A DNA stretch of 64,000 bases from assembly GCF_002979455.1 (NCBI RefSeq), contig NZ_PCOU01000007.1:1-64000 (forward strand). The letters run 5' to 3'. The translations under genes were made by a program, and so were the position numbers. This DNA is from Chryseobacterium sp. MYb7. GTDB taxonomy: Bacteria > Bacteroidota > Bacteroidia > Flavobacteriales > Weeksellaceae. How positions within the stretch are numbered: position 1 is the first letter of the stretch; each line of letters begins with the position of its first letter. The notes under the pieces were generated by a model. That model had not been told where the DNA came from, did not search any database, and saw nothing but the letters and a program-made list of their open reading frames with translations. This document shows positions 45,660 to 55,300 of the stretch, piece by piece.

Positions 45660-46370
45660 CTACTCTAAAATATAACTCACAAACTCATCCTTTTTATCTG
45701 AAGGAATATCATTATGTGGCGATTTCAAAACCATCGTATTCCATGGTTTCCATATATTAGAAAGTTCTGTGTTCGTGGAATGATAATGTTTCAAAATTCC
45801 TTTAATAAAATAGTCCTTTAATGGCATTTCCAATACTCTTTCAACACCATCTTTGGTAAGGACAATTTTATATTCCAATTCACTTTTATCATTAATATGA
45901 AAAGTAAATACTCCACTATCCCAAGAACTCAAATATTCTAATTCATCATCATTGTCATATTGAGTCGGCAGTAAATTATTATCTTTTTCAAAATCAAATA
46001 TCATAGACATCATTCTTTCATTTGCCCATTGAAAAAATACATTAGCATAATCAAATAAATCTTGATGTTCTTTACCTATGTCCCACCAATATTTATCGGA
46101 AAAAGTACCATCAATATTAATCTCTATTCTTACATGATTAAATTTTTGTTCAGAATCCTTAAGTTCTTCATATCTTTCAGCCATTTCTCTCACAACACTT
46201 CTTATAGGTTTATTGGAAACTAATGACTCTACGTACCTATTATCTTTCTCATATTGAACAATAAAATTGTAACTACCCTGTAATGTGAATATGTAGTCGA
46301 CAATTAATTTGTCATATTCAAATTCCTTGTAGTAATTTTTTATTTCTGAGACTAAATGATTAATATCCAT
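45660..46370 (-). CDS. candidate immunity protein, paralogue 3
   Basis: A 236-residue protein, first of the array in transcription order. Its N-terminal ~105 residues are the most different (YDKLIVDYIFTLQGSYNF). Its C-terminal half is nearly identical to copy 1 at DNA level: 45823-46044 and 44403-44624 differ at only a few bases by eye. This suggests recent duplication or gene conversion of the 3' halves. No signal peptide. It ends 8 bases before copy 2. Confidence 0.75.
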   Translation of the reverse strand: MDINHLVSEIKNYYKEFEYDKLIVDYIFTLQGSYNFIVQYEKDNRYVESLVSNKPIRSVVREMAERYEELKDSEQKFNHVRIEINIDGTFSDKYWWDIGKEHQDLFDYANVFFQWANERMMSMIFDFEKDNNLLPTQYDNDDELEYLSSWDSGVFTFHINDKSELEYKIVLTKDGVERVLEMPLKDYFIKGILKHYHSTNTELSNIWKPWNTMVLKSPHNDIPSDKKDEFVSYILE

Positions 46371-46540
46371 TTTACTATTATTAAGGGTTAGTAATTCCTT
46401 CTTTACTCAAACTATTATTATGTTAACCGTCGACGTACACATCTACGTCAATTGCATTTGGCCTTTTTGAATTTCCAGTAAAATAAAGCAGCTAGCTTTT
46501 GCAGATTCTAAACCTTTACAAGAAAGTAAAACAATTTCTT

Positions 46541-47071
46541 TTAATCTTCATTAGTTATATTCTTATAATACATTTGGGCTATTTCTAATTTACTTTCATA
46601 ATAAAGGATATTTATTTTTTCAACAAAATACTCTTCCAATTCACCATTTAGGCAATCATAAATGATATATTTTATTCGATCATACAATAAATTTTTAATT
46701 TTTCTAGAATTTCGAAACGTATCTATATATTTTTTTTGTAAATATAGATGTGCTATTAACCTTGTAATTTGAATGTTAGTTTTTTTTGTTTTTTTCAGAT
46801 TTAGAAGTACTAAGTTTATAGCTTCTACTAAATCTAATATACTTTCTTCATAATTAAAAAGACCCAATCTAAAACCTTCTGTCTTTTTACTTGATTTCGA
46901 TCTATAAAGTCTCTGCAATTGCTTCTCTTTACTACTTATATTATTCCAAGTTTCATCCGTATCTGCTTCATCAAAATTATATTCACTATCTAGCCATACA
47001 AATTCTTGTTTTAAGTCTTTATATGGGCCTAAGTAATTTGAATAATTTTCCTTAATATTTCTCCAATCCAT
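46541..47071 (-). CDS. probable immunity protein of the ADP-ribosyltransferase toxin
   Basis: A 176-residue, helix-rich, lysine/tyrosine-rich protein with no signal peptide and no recognised family. It starts 5 bases after the stop of the 1730-residue toxin gene, the usual position of a cognate immunity gene. Helical segments (SILDLVEAINLVLLNLKK, TRLIAHLYLQKKYIDTF) resemble an all-alpha binder. Function is inferred from position only. Confidence 0.65.
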   Translation of the reverse strand: MDWRNIKENYSNYLGPYKDLKQEFVWLDSEYNFDEADTDETWNNISSKEKQLQRLYRSKSSKKTEGFRLGLFNYEESILDLVEAINLVLLNLKKTKKTNIQITRLIAHLYLQKKYIDTFRNSRKIKNLLYDRIKYIIYDCLNGELEEYFVEKINILYYESKLEIAQMYYKNITNED

Positions 47072-47076
47072 ATATA

Positions 47077-50000
47077 TTACAATTCTTTAATTTTATAAAT
47101 TTTCACATCTGAAGATGTTGGATGATTTTTAATCTCTACTAATTTATATTTACTATTTGTTCTTAATAAAACTTCAAATTCAGAACTATTGATTGATTTT
47201 AAATCAGTTCCTAATTTCGCTTCGATCTCCCACATTACACTACCATTATTACCTCGCATAAAATCACTTGCAATGTAAACTTCTGTAGAAGTAGAAGTAA
47301 ACCTTCCGCCAAAATCAAAATCCTCTCCTACACTTAAGGTTTTAGCAAAATCAGATTCCGCCTTTCCTGCTCCTCTATAAACGGTACCATTGTATTTTGG
47401 CAACTTAGATTGTGCAGATTCCATTAGCTTTTTCATTTCATTATATTCAGCAGTCATAGGTATTTCCCCAGCCAATGCTTTATTAAAATCACTATAATAA
47501 TTATCTTGTATAAATAATTTTAAAGAAGCTTCTTCTGCTGTTGTTACACCATCACCAAATTTTCTAATATGTGATCCGTTTTCTAAAGGCTCATATATTT
47601 GTTTAAATTTAGGATTTTTTAAAAGGTCATCAAGACTACTAATGATATTGTCAATGTTATTAATCTTATTTAATCCATCTTCACTTCCTACAACCGCAGT
47701 TACCTTTTCTCCATCAACTTCAATTTCCACCAAATGATTTCCATTTTCATCAACAGGAAGTTTATCCAGTCCTCCTTCATTATTTATTGCCTGCTCAATC
47801 TTTTGTTTAATTCCTTGAGCTTCCTGCTCAGTAAGATTGGTTAGCTTATTTTTTAAAGAAATTTTTATATTCTGAATTGGGAAACCACATCCAAATCCGC
47901 TTGGCGTAACTTTGATATCAATTCTTTTTATAAAATCAACACCTTCTTTCAGAACATATTTTACGGCTTTGCCGGATGCACTTGCAACAGGTTTTATTAC
48001 TTTTCCTGCAATTTGGATAGTCTTTCCTAGTAATTGTCCCATCACATCCAGCTTTTCCATTGTCTGGACAATAGCAGTTGCTCCTTTTATTTCGCCAGCC
48101 CCTATAAAGCAAGATGCTACCACAAAAGTTACTTCACCTGCTCCATAGGATATCATACAAGGATTGGAAGTGTACTTATTCCACTGTTCCCCTACCATTC
48201 CCTTTACATCCTTCCATTGTATTTTGGAGATCGTAGTTGCAAAATTGGTTCTGGCATCATTCTCATTCGTAATCATCTTGATTAAGAATGAACCTCCTTC
48301 CGGAATTGCAGCAGCCGTTCCAACTAATCCGTTCCAGACTCCGCAAGTGAATGCAAAATCAACACGGCTTGGTGTATATTTGTCTCCCATTGGAGATCCA
48401 ATTAATCCGCTTAGTTCATCATCAATAACTTTTAGACTGACATAAGAGTAGATCTTTGCAGGAAAAGGATTGTAATCTGTATTATCAGGATTGTAATACT
48501 TTTCAGGAATTTTTGCTTTAGTAAGTAACTCCGATAGACCGTCTAGGATTGCAGTTAAAGGATTGAATTTCATCAACCAGAAATCATCTATCCACGCTGA
48601 ATTCTGTTTCAGAAGTAGTTCTATATCTTTGGCAGATTTTCCTGCATATTCCGGAAGACCGCTTCCAACGTTGATCTTGATATCGTATTTCTTCGTCTGA
48701 CTGTTTACATTCAGCCAGATGACCATTTCCTTAGCTTCAGGCTGATTGTATCTTGCCTGTACTTTTTGAATAACCGATGCAGCAGTATTCTCGTCAGTAA
48801 TAAAGATTTTACCTTTAATTCCTGTAGAATTTTTATTAGAAACAATACTTCCTAACATTGCTTGTATTTCCTCGGCAGTAAATCTTCCTGTATAATCTAC
48901 AACATCTTTGGATTCATCTGTTGTGGTTCCATTACCTGTAGATGGTCGTTTATATAAATCGTCAATAGATTTCAATCCACTACCAGATCCTGTTCCTGTA
49001 CCTGAACAAGTAATAAATCCAGAGTAGATAGGTTTTGTCTTATCATCAATTTTATCATATTGCTGGATATAATCTGCTAATGCCTGAGTCTTATCAGTCT
49101 TCGACAATATATTTGCTGTTACTTCCGCAAATGTAGTTTTGATAAATTTCGATTTTCCGCAAACAGCATCATGATCGTAAATTAACCAGACTGTATTTTC
49201 ATTTTTTGGAGTAACCGTAGATGAATAGGCCCCCTTCTGTACATCACCATTTGGATAATATGCTTTTTGAGATTCTACCCACTGATACTGAATATCATTT
49301 TCAATAAAGCCCGGTAAGAATCCTTCTCCTACTTTTACAACATTTCCATGAACAGCAGTCGAAGTATTTGCTTTAATTAATTTGAAGTCCGGTGTCAAAC
49401 CAAAACCTCCTGCAATCTCCCCACTACTTTGTCCCTGGAACGCATACAGCTTAAACGCAGGATCATTCATCTGCTTCCAGTCCAGATGAGATAGCTCTTC
49501 ACCTGTGCTGTAATCCATTAACAGATCTGTAGCTCCTTTTGTCGTCTGGTAAGCTTTCCAAGGGTGTTCCAATTTAAACACACCATGACCTAATTCATGG
49601 GCACCTGTTTTCTGTGGAGCATTGTTATACACATATCCAAACTGACCGTTCAGACGCATATACCCATTCTGACCGGTAGAAGAATTTTTGTCGGTAACGA
49701 ATAGTACATATCTTGCATCAGTACCTTTGTACAATGCATTGATCTGTTGCTGCTGAGGACTATAGGTACTCATCAGATCAGCATCTTCGCTACTGATCGT
49801 ATTACCGCTTACAATACTACTGATATCTAAGACAGGTTCCTCTTTTACGGTAAAGCTGACCCCGATCTTATTATAAACCTGATTGATCTTATTGCCCTGC
49901 GCCTGTAGCTTAGATTGAGAATTGGCATCTAATGGCACTAAGCTTACATTAACAGTTTTAGGACTCAGATGTACCAATCGGAAATTGCTGATTACCTTTT

Positions 50001-52269
50001 GTTTTCCTGTACTTTCTTTCGGCATCAGTACAGCAATTACCTCTTCTTCGGCATAATCAAACGTTCCCGGAAGCTTTAGCTGGTAATTTCTTTCCGTGTC
50101 TGTTTTGTTTAGTTCTATAGCCTCAATTGCCTTACCTAAGCTCAACGTTTTAAAGATAATTTTGGCATCTTTAAGCGCTGGATCAGTAATGCTTACTTTG
50201 GCATCAAACAGTTCAGTTTGCTTGTTTACCGTAGCTTTATAAGGTACATATACCGTATTGTTTTCTGTATCTTTTACTGAAGGATATTTAGATTTTGGAA
50301 GTTTTGTTTTATCTGCGGTATCATACGCGAATTTTCCATTAGCATCTTCTTTCCACTCGATTTTAATACCTTTTGCAGTGTATTGGTTTACAGCAGCACT
50401 GCTTCCGCTTCCGGTAACGCCTTCTGTATTTGATGAAGTAGACGCTCCGCCTTCTGCCTCTTTACCAACTTTAGTTACATTCCCATTTTCATCAACTGTC
50501 CAGATATTCCCGTCCTTGTCTTTGATCTGATAGTCTTTTCCACCCGGAAAATCTTGCTGACTCGGGCTCCCTCCAGTACCAAAATCACCATAAACGGTAA
50601 TTTTTCCGGGAGGTGGTGTCGCCGTATAGGTGACGTTCGTAATAACATAATCTAAGATAACGTCTTTTACTCCTGCATCTCCAAATGTTTCTCCTAAACC
50701 TCCTGAAGCATAATGTACAGCAGTTTCATTTGGATCGTAAGTGGTTTCAATAACCCCTTCGATCAGTTTTTTATCGGTATTAAGTTTAATATTGGTAAAA
50801 CTTACTTTTATTTTAGTATCTGCTAAATAAGGAACTTCAATATAACCGACTCCTGTATATACTCCACTTCCCTGTGCTGATAATACGGTAACAGGGAAAT
50901 CTCCTGCCATAAAGACTTCATTATTTCCTAATTGAGTATTTAATGGAGTTTTATTGGCGATATCAATGGCAGGCATAATCCCGCACTGGTAATTATTATC
51001 TACATCATTAGCATCGGTGGTGAAATATTGTATTCCACTATATGAATAGGCATTTCCTCCGGAATTGCCGTTTTCAAATGGATTGGTGTTATTAAAAGTC
51101 TGTGTATTTCCACACACGGAACCGATACGGTATTCGTATTCAGTTTTATCTTCCAGTCCGGTAAGAATGGCAGAAGCCTGATAACTTTGCTGGCTTACCC
51201 AGTCGGTGGCCGACCCCCGTTTTCGGTACTGCACATTATACAAACCTGCCGGTTGACCGGCAATGCTCCATTTGAGTTCTACTCTTCCCCTGCCGACATT
51301 TTTAGCCATTAAAAGTGTAGGAACGGCACAGTTTTCAACATAGTCAAAGTAAAAAATCTCGGACAATCCATTGTTTTTATACACTCCGTTATCATCGGTT
51401 GGATTCGCACCCAAAACAGGATTTCCTGATTTCGCCTGTACCTGCCAGGCATATCTCTTGCCCGGTATCAGCTGGGTTTTATCAATCCCGTAATATAAGG
51501 TAGGAGCATAGGTTTCTTCCGTCCAAAGTGGTGGTGCAGAAAGAAATCCTGAAATCGGGCTTTGTCCCTGATCCCAAAGCTCTTTTAAGGTAAAAATATA
51601 TTTCGTGTTGGGTGCAATCTGTCTCGGCATCCACTGGAACACAATACCAGCTCCTCCGCTGTAAGGGGAAAGCGCCTGAACTTTTTCGGCATTTTGAGGC
51701 AGCGTAAGCATGGGCGGATCATATTGAACCATGAACACCGTAGCACACGTTTTCGCTGAAAGATTATTTTTAGTAAAATAATCATAAGCCTGAAAGCAGA
51801 ACTGATACACCCCATCCGACAAAGGTTTGGAATACTGAACAGCATTGATCCCCGATAGATTCTGCAGTTCAAATAAGGATCTGAGGTCTACATTGGTTAA
51901 CGTAACATTATTACCGGGATAGAGCGTAAAAGGATTCATGCCCACAACAAAATCATTGGATCTCGCCAGCGGAACGGCATTTAGACCCGCCTCCAGGGAA
52001 AATTTAATTCCTGTCTGATGCTGGGGTTCCAGCAAATCTGTCATTAGAACCTGCAATTGAAGCTTGTTGTCCGTACTTGTTGCATAATCCCCTATTTTTA
52101 AACTATAGGGTGGTATTACGACAGGAATCAGTTTAACAGGATACTGCTGAGCCTTTGCTGTAGGCAATAGGCCATAAACCGTAAGCATGAATGCTGTCAT
52201 GAGCTTCATACAGTAAGCAGTAAGCTTTTGCCGATTATTTTTATATGGTTTACAATAACTCTTAGTCAT
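47077..52269 (-). CDS. giant polymorphic toxin with C-terminal ADP-ribosyltransferase domain
   Basis: A 1730-residue exported protein with signal peptide ending PTAKAQ. The N-terminal ~420 residues look like a TANFOR/FN3-type surface module (VKLIPVVIPPYSLKIGDYAT, GRVELKWSIAGQPAGLYNVQ). A middle region contains HELGH (about residues 890-894) in GAHELGHGVFKLEH, a zinc-metallopeptidase motif. Near 1350-1450 is a hydrophobic region (CMISYGAGEVTFVVASCFIG). The C-terminal ~110 residues are an arginine-type mono-ADP-ribosyltransferase: R1632 in VYRGAGK, STS at 1659-1661 in FTSTSTE, and ExE (E1697, E1699) in SSEFEVLL. It should modify a target arginine using NAD. The toxin tip varies among polymorphic toxins. 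No T9SS domain is at its end, so export relies on partners. Confidence 0.85.
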   Translation of the reverse strand: MTKSYCKPYKNNRQKLTAYCMKLMTAFMLTVYGLLPTAKAQQYPVKLIPVVIPPYSLKIGDYATSTDNKLQLQVLMTDLLEPQHQTGIKFSLEAGLNAVPLARSNDFVVGMNPFTLYPGNNVTLTNVDLRSLFELQNLSGINAVQYSKPLSDGVYQFCFQAYDYFTKNNLSAKTCATVFMVQYDPPMLTLPQNAEKVQALSPYSGGAGIVFQWMPRQIAPNTKYIFTLKELWDQGQSPISGFLSAPPLWTEETYAPTLYYGIDKTQLIPGKRYAWQVQAKSGNPVLGANPTDDNGVYKNNGLSEIFYFDYVENCAVPTLLMAKNVGRGRVELKWSIAGQPAGLYNVQYRKRGSATDWVSQQSYQASAILTGLEDKTEYEYRIGSVCGNTQTFNNTNPFENGNSGGNAYSYSGIQYFTTDANDVDNNYQCGIMPAIDIANKTPLNTQLGNNEVFMAGDFPVTVLSAQGSGVYTGVGYIEVPYLADTKIKVSFTNIKLNTDKKLIEGVIETTYDPNETAVHYASGGLGETFGDAGVKDVILDYVITNVTYTATPPPGKITVYGDFGTGGSPSQQDFPGGKDYQIKDKDGNIWTVDENGNVTKVGKEAEGGASTSSNTEGVTGSGSSAAVNQYTAKGIKIEWKEDANGKFAYDTADKTKLPKSKYPSVKDTENNTVYVPYKATVNKQTELFDAKVSITDPALKDAKIIFKTLSLGKAIEAIELNKTDTERNYQLKLPGTFDYAEEEVIAVLMPKESTGKQKVISNFRLVHLSPKTVNVSLVPLDANSQSKLQAQGNKINQVYNKIGVSFTVKEEPVLDISSIVSGNTISSEDADLMSTYSPQQQQINALYKGTDARYVLFVTDKNSSTGQNGYMRLNGQFGYVYNNAPQKTGAHELGHGVFKLEHPWKAYQTTKGATDLLMDYSTGEELSHLDWKQMNDPAFKLYAFQGQSSGEIAGGFGLTPDFKLIKANTSTAVHGNVVKVGEGFLPGFIENDIQYQWVESQKAYYPNGDVQKGAYSSTVTPKNENTVWLIYDHDAVCGKSKFIKTTFAEVTANILSKTDKTQALADYIQQYDKIDDKTKPIYSGFITCSGTGTGSGSGLKSIDDLYKRPSTGNGTTTDESKDVVDYTGRFTAEEIQAMLGSIVSNKNSTGIKGKIFITDENTAASVIQKVQARYNQPEAKEMVIWLNVNSQTKKYDIKINVGSGLPEYAGKSAKDIELLLKQNSAWIDDFWLMKFNPLTAILDGLSELLTKAKIPEKYYNPDNTDYNPFPAKIYSYVSLKVIDDELSGLIGSPMGDKYTPSRVDFAFTCGVWNGLVGTAAAIPEGGSFLIKMITNENDARTNFATTISKIQWKDVKGMVGEQWNKYTSNPCMISYGAGEVTFVVASCFIGAGEIKGATAIVQTMEKLDVMGQLLGKTIQIAGKVIKPVASASGKAVKYVLKEGVDFIKRIDIKVTPSGFGCGFPIQNIKISLKNKLTNLTEQEAQGIKQKIEQAINNEGGLDKLPVDENGNHLVEIEVDGEKVTAVVGSEDGLNKINNIDNIISSLDDLLKNPKFKQIYEPLENGSHIRKFGDGVTTAEEASLKLFIQDNYYSDFNKALAGEIPMTAEYNEMKKLMESAQSKLPKYNGTVYRGAGKAESDFAKTLSVGEDFDFGGRFTSTSTEVYIASDFMRGNNGSVMWEIEAKLGTDLKSINSSEFEVLLRTNSKYKLVEIKNHPTSSDVKIYKIKEL

Positions 52270-52320
52270 CTTTCGGTGTTCGTATTTGTTGTTTTTGAGT
52301 GAATAAGTAATTTTATTTAC

Positions 52321-55300
52321 TTATTTAAATTCATAGTTAATCTGTTTTTCTGTTCCCTGCTTATTCCCCGGCAGCGTATATTTAGCTTTCACATTGTATC
52401 TGGTTTCAGGGATAATCCCATAGGTTGATTCCAGCAAGGCATTAATCACGGCTGGTCTTACGTTAGCCGGAGACCCTACATATTTAGATGCAGCTTTTGA
52501 AATCAGCTCATACCAGTCGGACTTATAATAGCTGAATAAATCATATTTGAATGGGAACGTCTGTTTTAAGAATCCGTTTCCTTTATCGCTTCCTAAATAC
52601 TGCATATATGAAGTAAAGACAGGGAACGCTTTTACCGGTGGAATTCCGGCAAAATCATCTTCACTTTCAGCTCTGTTTAATGTTAGCTCATCAATCGGAT
52701 AATTGTTGTAAATCAATCCTTTAAACTTATTAGCAAAGGAATCATCCATTAATGCTGTAAGGTCAATAAGAGGCTTATTATCTGTATATTTCGAGCCGGA
52801 AATTTCAGTGGCATCAAAGTATTCATCAGCATTCATGTTATTCTGAAGGGTAACCACATCAGAACTTAGCTTGATCCACAACGGATTAAAATTCAATGAA
52901 GACAGCTTGTTCTCAAATGTATTGTACTTACTTGTTCTGAAAGTAAAAGCCAGCCTTTCGATCTCTCCATCTTTGGAAAGACTTTGCGCTTTCTTCACTT
53001 CCGTCGTTACGGATACAGCAGAGTCGTCTGTATTTTCTTCTGTTTTTACCGTTTCTTCAACCGTATCATTTCCTGTTGAAGTAGTATTTCCGTTTTTATT
53101 TTTGGCAATTAACGCAAATGTGTAGTCTTTCTGTTTACCGAGATTAGGGGTATTGAAGTTGACCGTATTATCATTGGTATTATAAGAGAAATTACTTTCC
53201 GTTGGCGATTCAGCAGCAAAAGCGGTTACGGTGTTCCAGTTAGGATCATCAAATAAATAATCCTGTCCACGCTTCAGTTTTATATAACCGGTATTGGTTT
53301 CTCCGGTGTAATAATTTTCCTGTTCAGGAACCGGATAGGCATATTTGATATTGCTTAAAGGAATAACATTTGGTGCTGATCCAGTGGTAAAGATTCTTTC
53401 TTCGATCTCAATTGCTTTTTGGCTGTCTGCCATCACCACTTCATACATTCCGTTCTTTTTCTCCATAAAGCTTACCTGCGCAATTGCTTTCAGGGTTTTG
53501 TTTGGAGGAAGAATATCTTCAGAAACAAAGTTGGCTACATCCTTAGAATTAGCATATTCTATGACTCCTTTAATTTCTTTACCTTGGTCATCGATGATGG
53601 TCATCTTATCGACAACAACCTTATATGTATGATCCCCATCGTCCTCAGGAATGACAATAGGCTCATTAACCCGTACAGCAAAAGTTGCCTGCGGAATAGC
53701 AAATACGTCTACATCTGTTTCATCTTTTTTAGGAGTAAGGTCAGAAATGATTTTCATACCTCCAAGAACGGATGAGTTTTCCAGTACACATTCTTCTCCA
53801 AATTCCATCTTGAATCTAAATCTTCCTTTGATCATACCTCCAAGCAGATTATAATACCCTCCAAGATACCCTCGTACCCAGTAAGGATTAGGCCCTTTTG
53901 CCTGTAATAAAGAAGCAACTCCGGCCTTGATAATCGGAATTTTCTTTTTGATGAACCACAGTTTTATTTTAATTCCAAGCTCACCCTGTAAATACACATA
54001 AGCCTGTCCGTTGGCATACCATCCGTTGATCCCGATCTGCTCTCCGCCGCGGTTTGAACATTTAGCTTCACCATAATTTTTCAGCATAATATCTGTTCCT
54101 AAACCTGCCTGGAAACGGGCGTAAAGGAACAAAGCGGTCATATCTCCGGTATCAAACTTCAGATGAGTTCCAAATGCAAATCCTTTACCGTCTCCTAACG
54201 CATTTAGGCTGTTCATATAATCTAGGTCATTCAGCTGAAGTCCTAAAATCTCTGCAACTTCCGGAGGTGGTGGCGGACTTCCCGGAATACGGGTTCCTAC
54301 CATAAAGTAACTTCCGGACTGAAGATAGAAACTTCCCAGACCAACTTTTAACCCGATCATATCAGTTGGTGTCCCAATATGCATATACCATTCATCAGGA
54401 GCAACGTGAATCACAGCCCAACCAGCTCTTCCATTGGGACCGATACCTTTAATAATTCCGTGAGCAATATCTACAAAAACATCAAGACTAGCATGAAAAA
54501 CGCTATTGTTGAAATCGTAATTCATAGCCAGCTTCGCATAAATTGCACCTTCCACTTTTTCAGTTACAGGATATTGCTCGTCAACAGCTTTGGTATCAAG
54601 GAAAGAATTTACATGACTGTTATTTTTCAGATCATTCAGGAATCCAGGTTTTCCTGTCATTTCTTTGAACTTATCTTTTACTCCTGCTAAAGGATCACCG
54701 GGAACTAATTTGGAAATATCAGCCATCACAACAGCTTCTCCAATAAATCCAATATTGGCCAAACCACCATTCGGATTAGTAGAAATATTAAAACCGGCCA
54801 TAATACTCACTGCTTTGTCACTGGCTACTGAACCATAAATTCCGGCTCTTAGTGCCAATCCTATTGTATTATCTGGTTTTAAAACCAATGCTTTATTGGC
54901 ATATGCAGGATTTAAAGACATATCTCTATCCGGAACCATGTGATAAAATGCTCCGCCTGTAAATCCTGTAATCGTTAAAGCGGTTGCCTGGATCTTAAGG
55001 CCCTTGACGGAACCTTCAAATCCCCAATATCTAAAGGTGCTATATCCATAAGTGGCATTAACGTCAACTTCTATTCCTTTAATTCCTTTGATCTTTGCAT
55101 TAAGATGTGCTGTAAAGCCATTACCGTACAAGGGGTCTTTACGCATAATCTGAAATTCACCGGAAACAATTGCTACACCGATATCGACATTCCTAAGTCC
55201 TAGTTTGGTTAAATTAAAACCATCGTATTTCCATCTTTGCTTATTATTTTCGTTAGTAATAAGACCTCTTATCATCATTCCACCCGTAGCGGAAAAACGT

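Noticed and set aside
53419..53775. 118-codon plus-strand frame inside the giant operon-head gene
   Set aside because: Antisense shadow of a clearly coding minus-strand frame; no independent coding signal.
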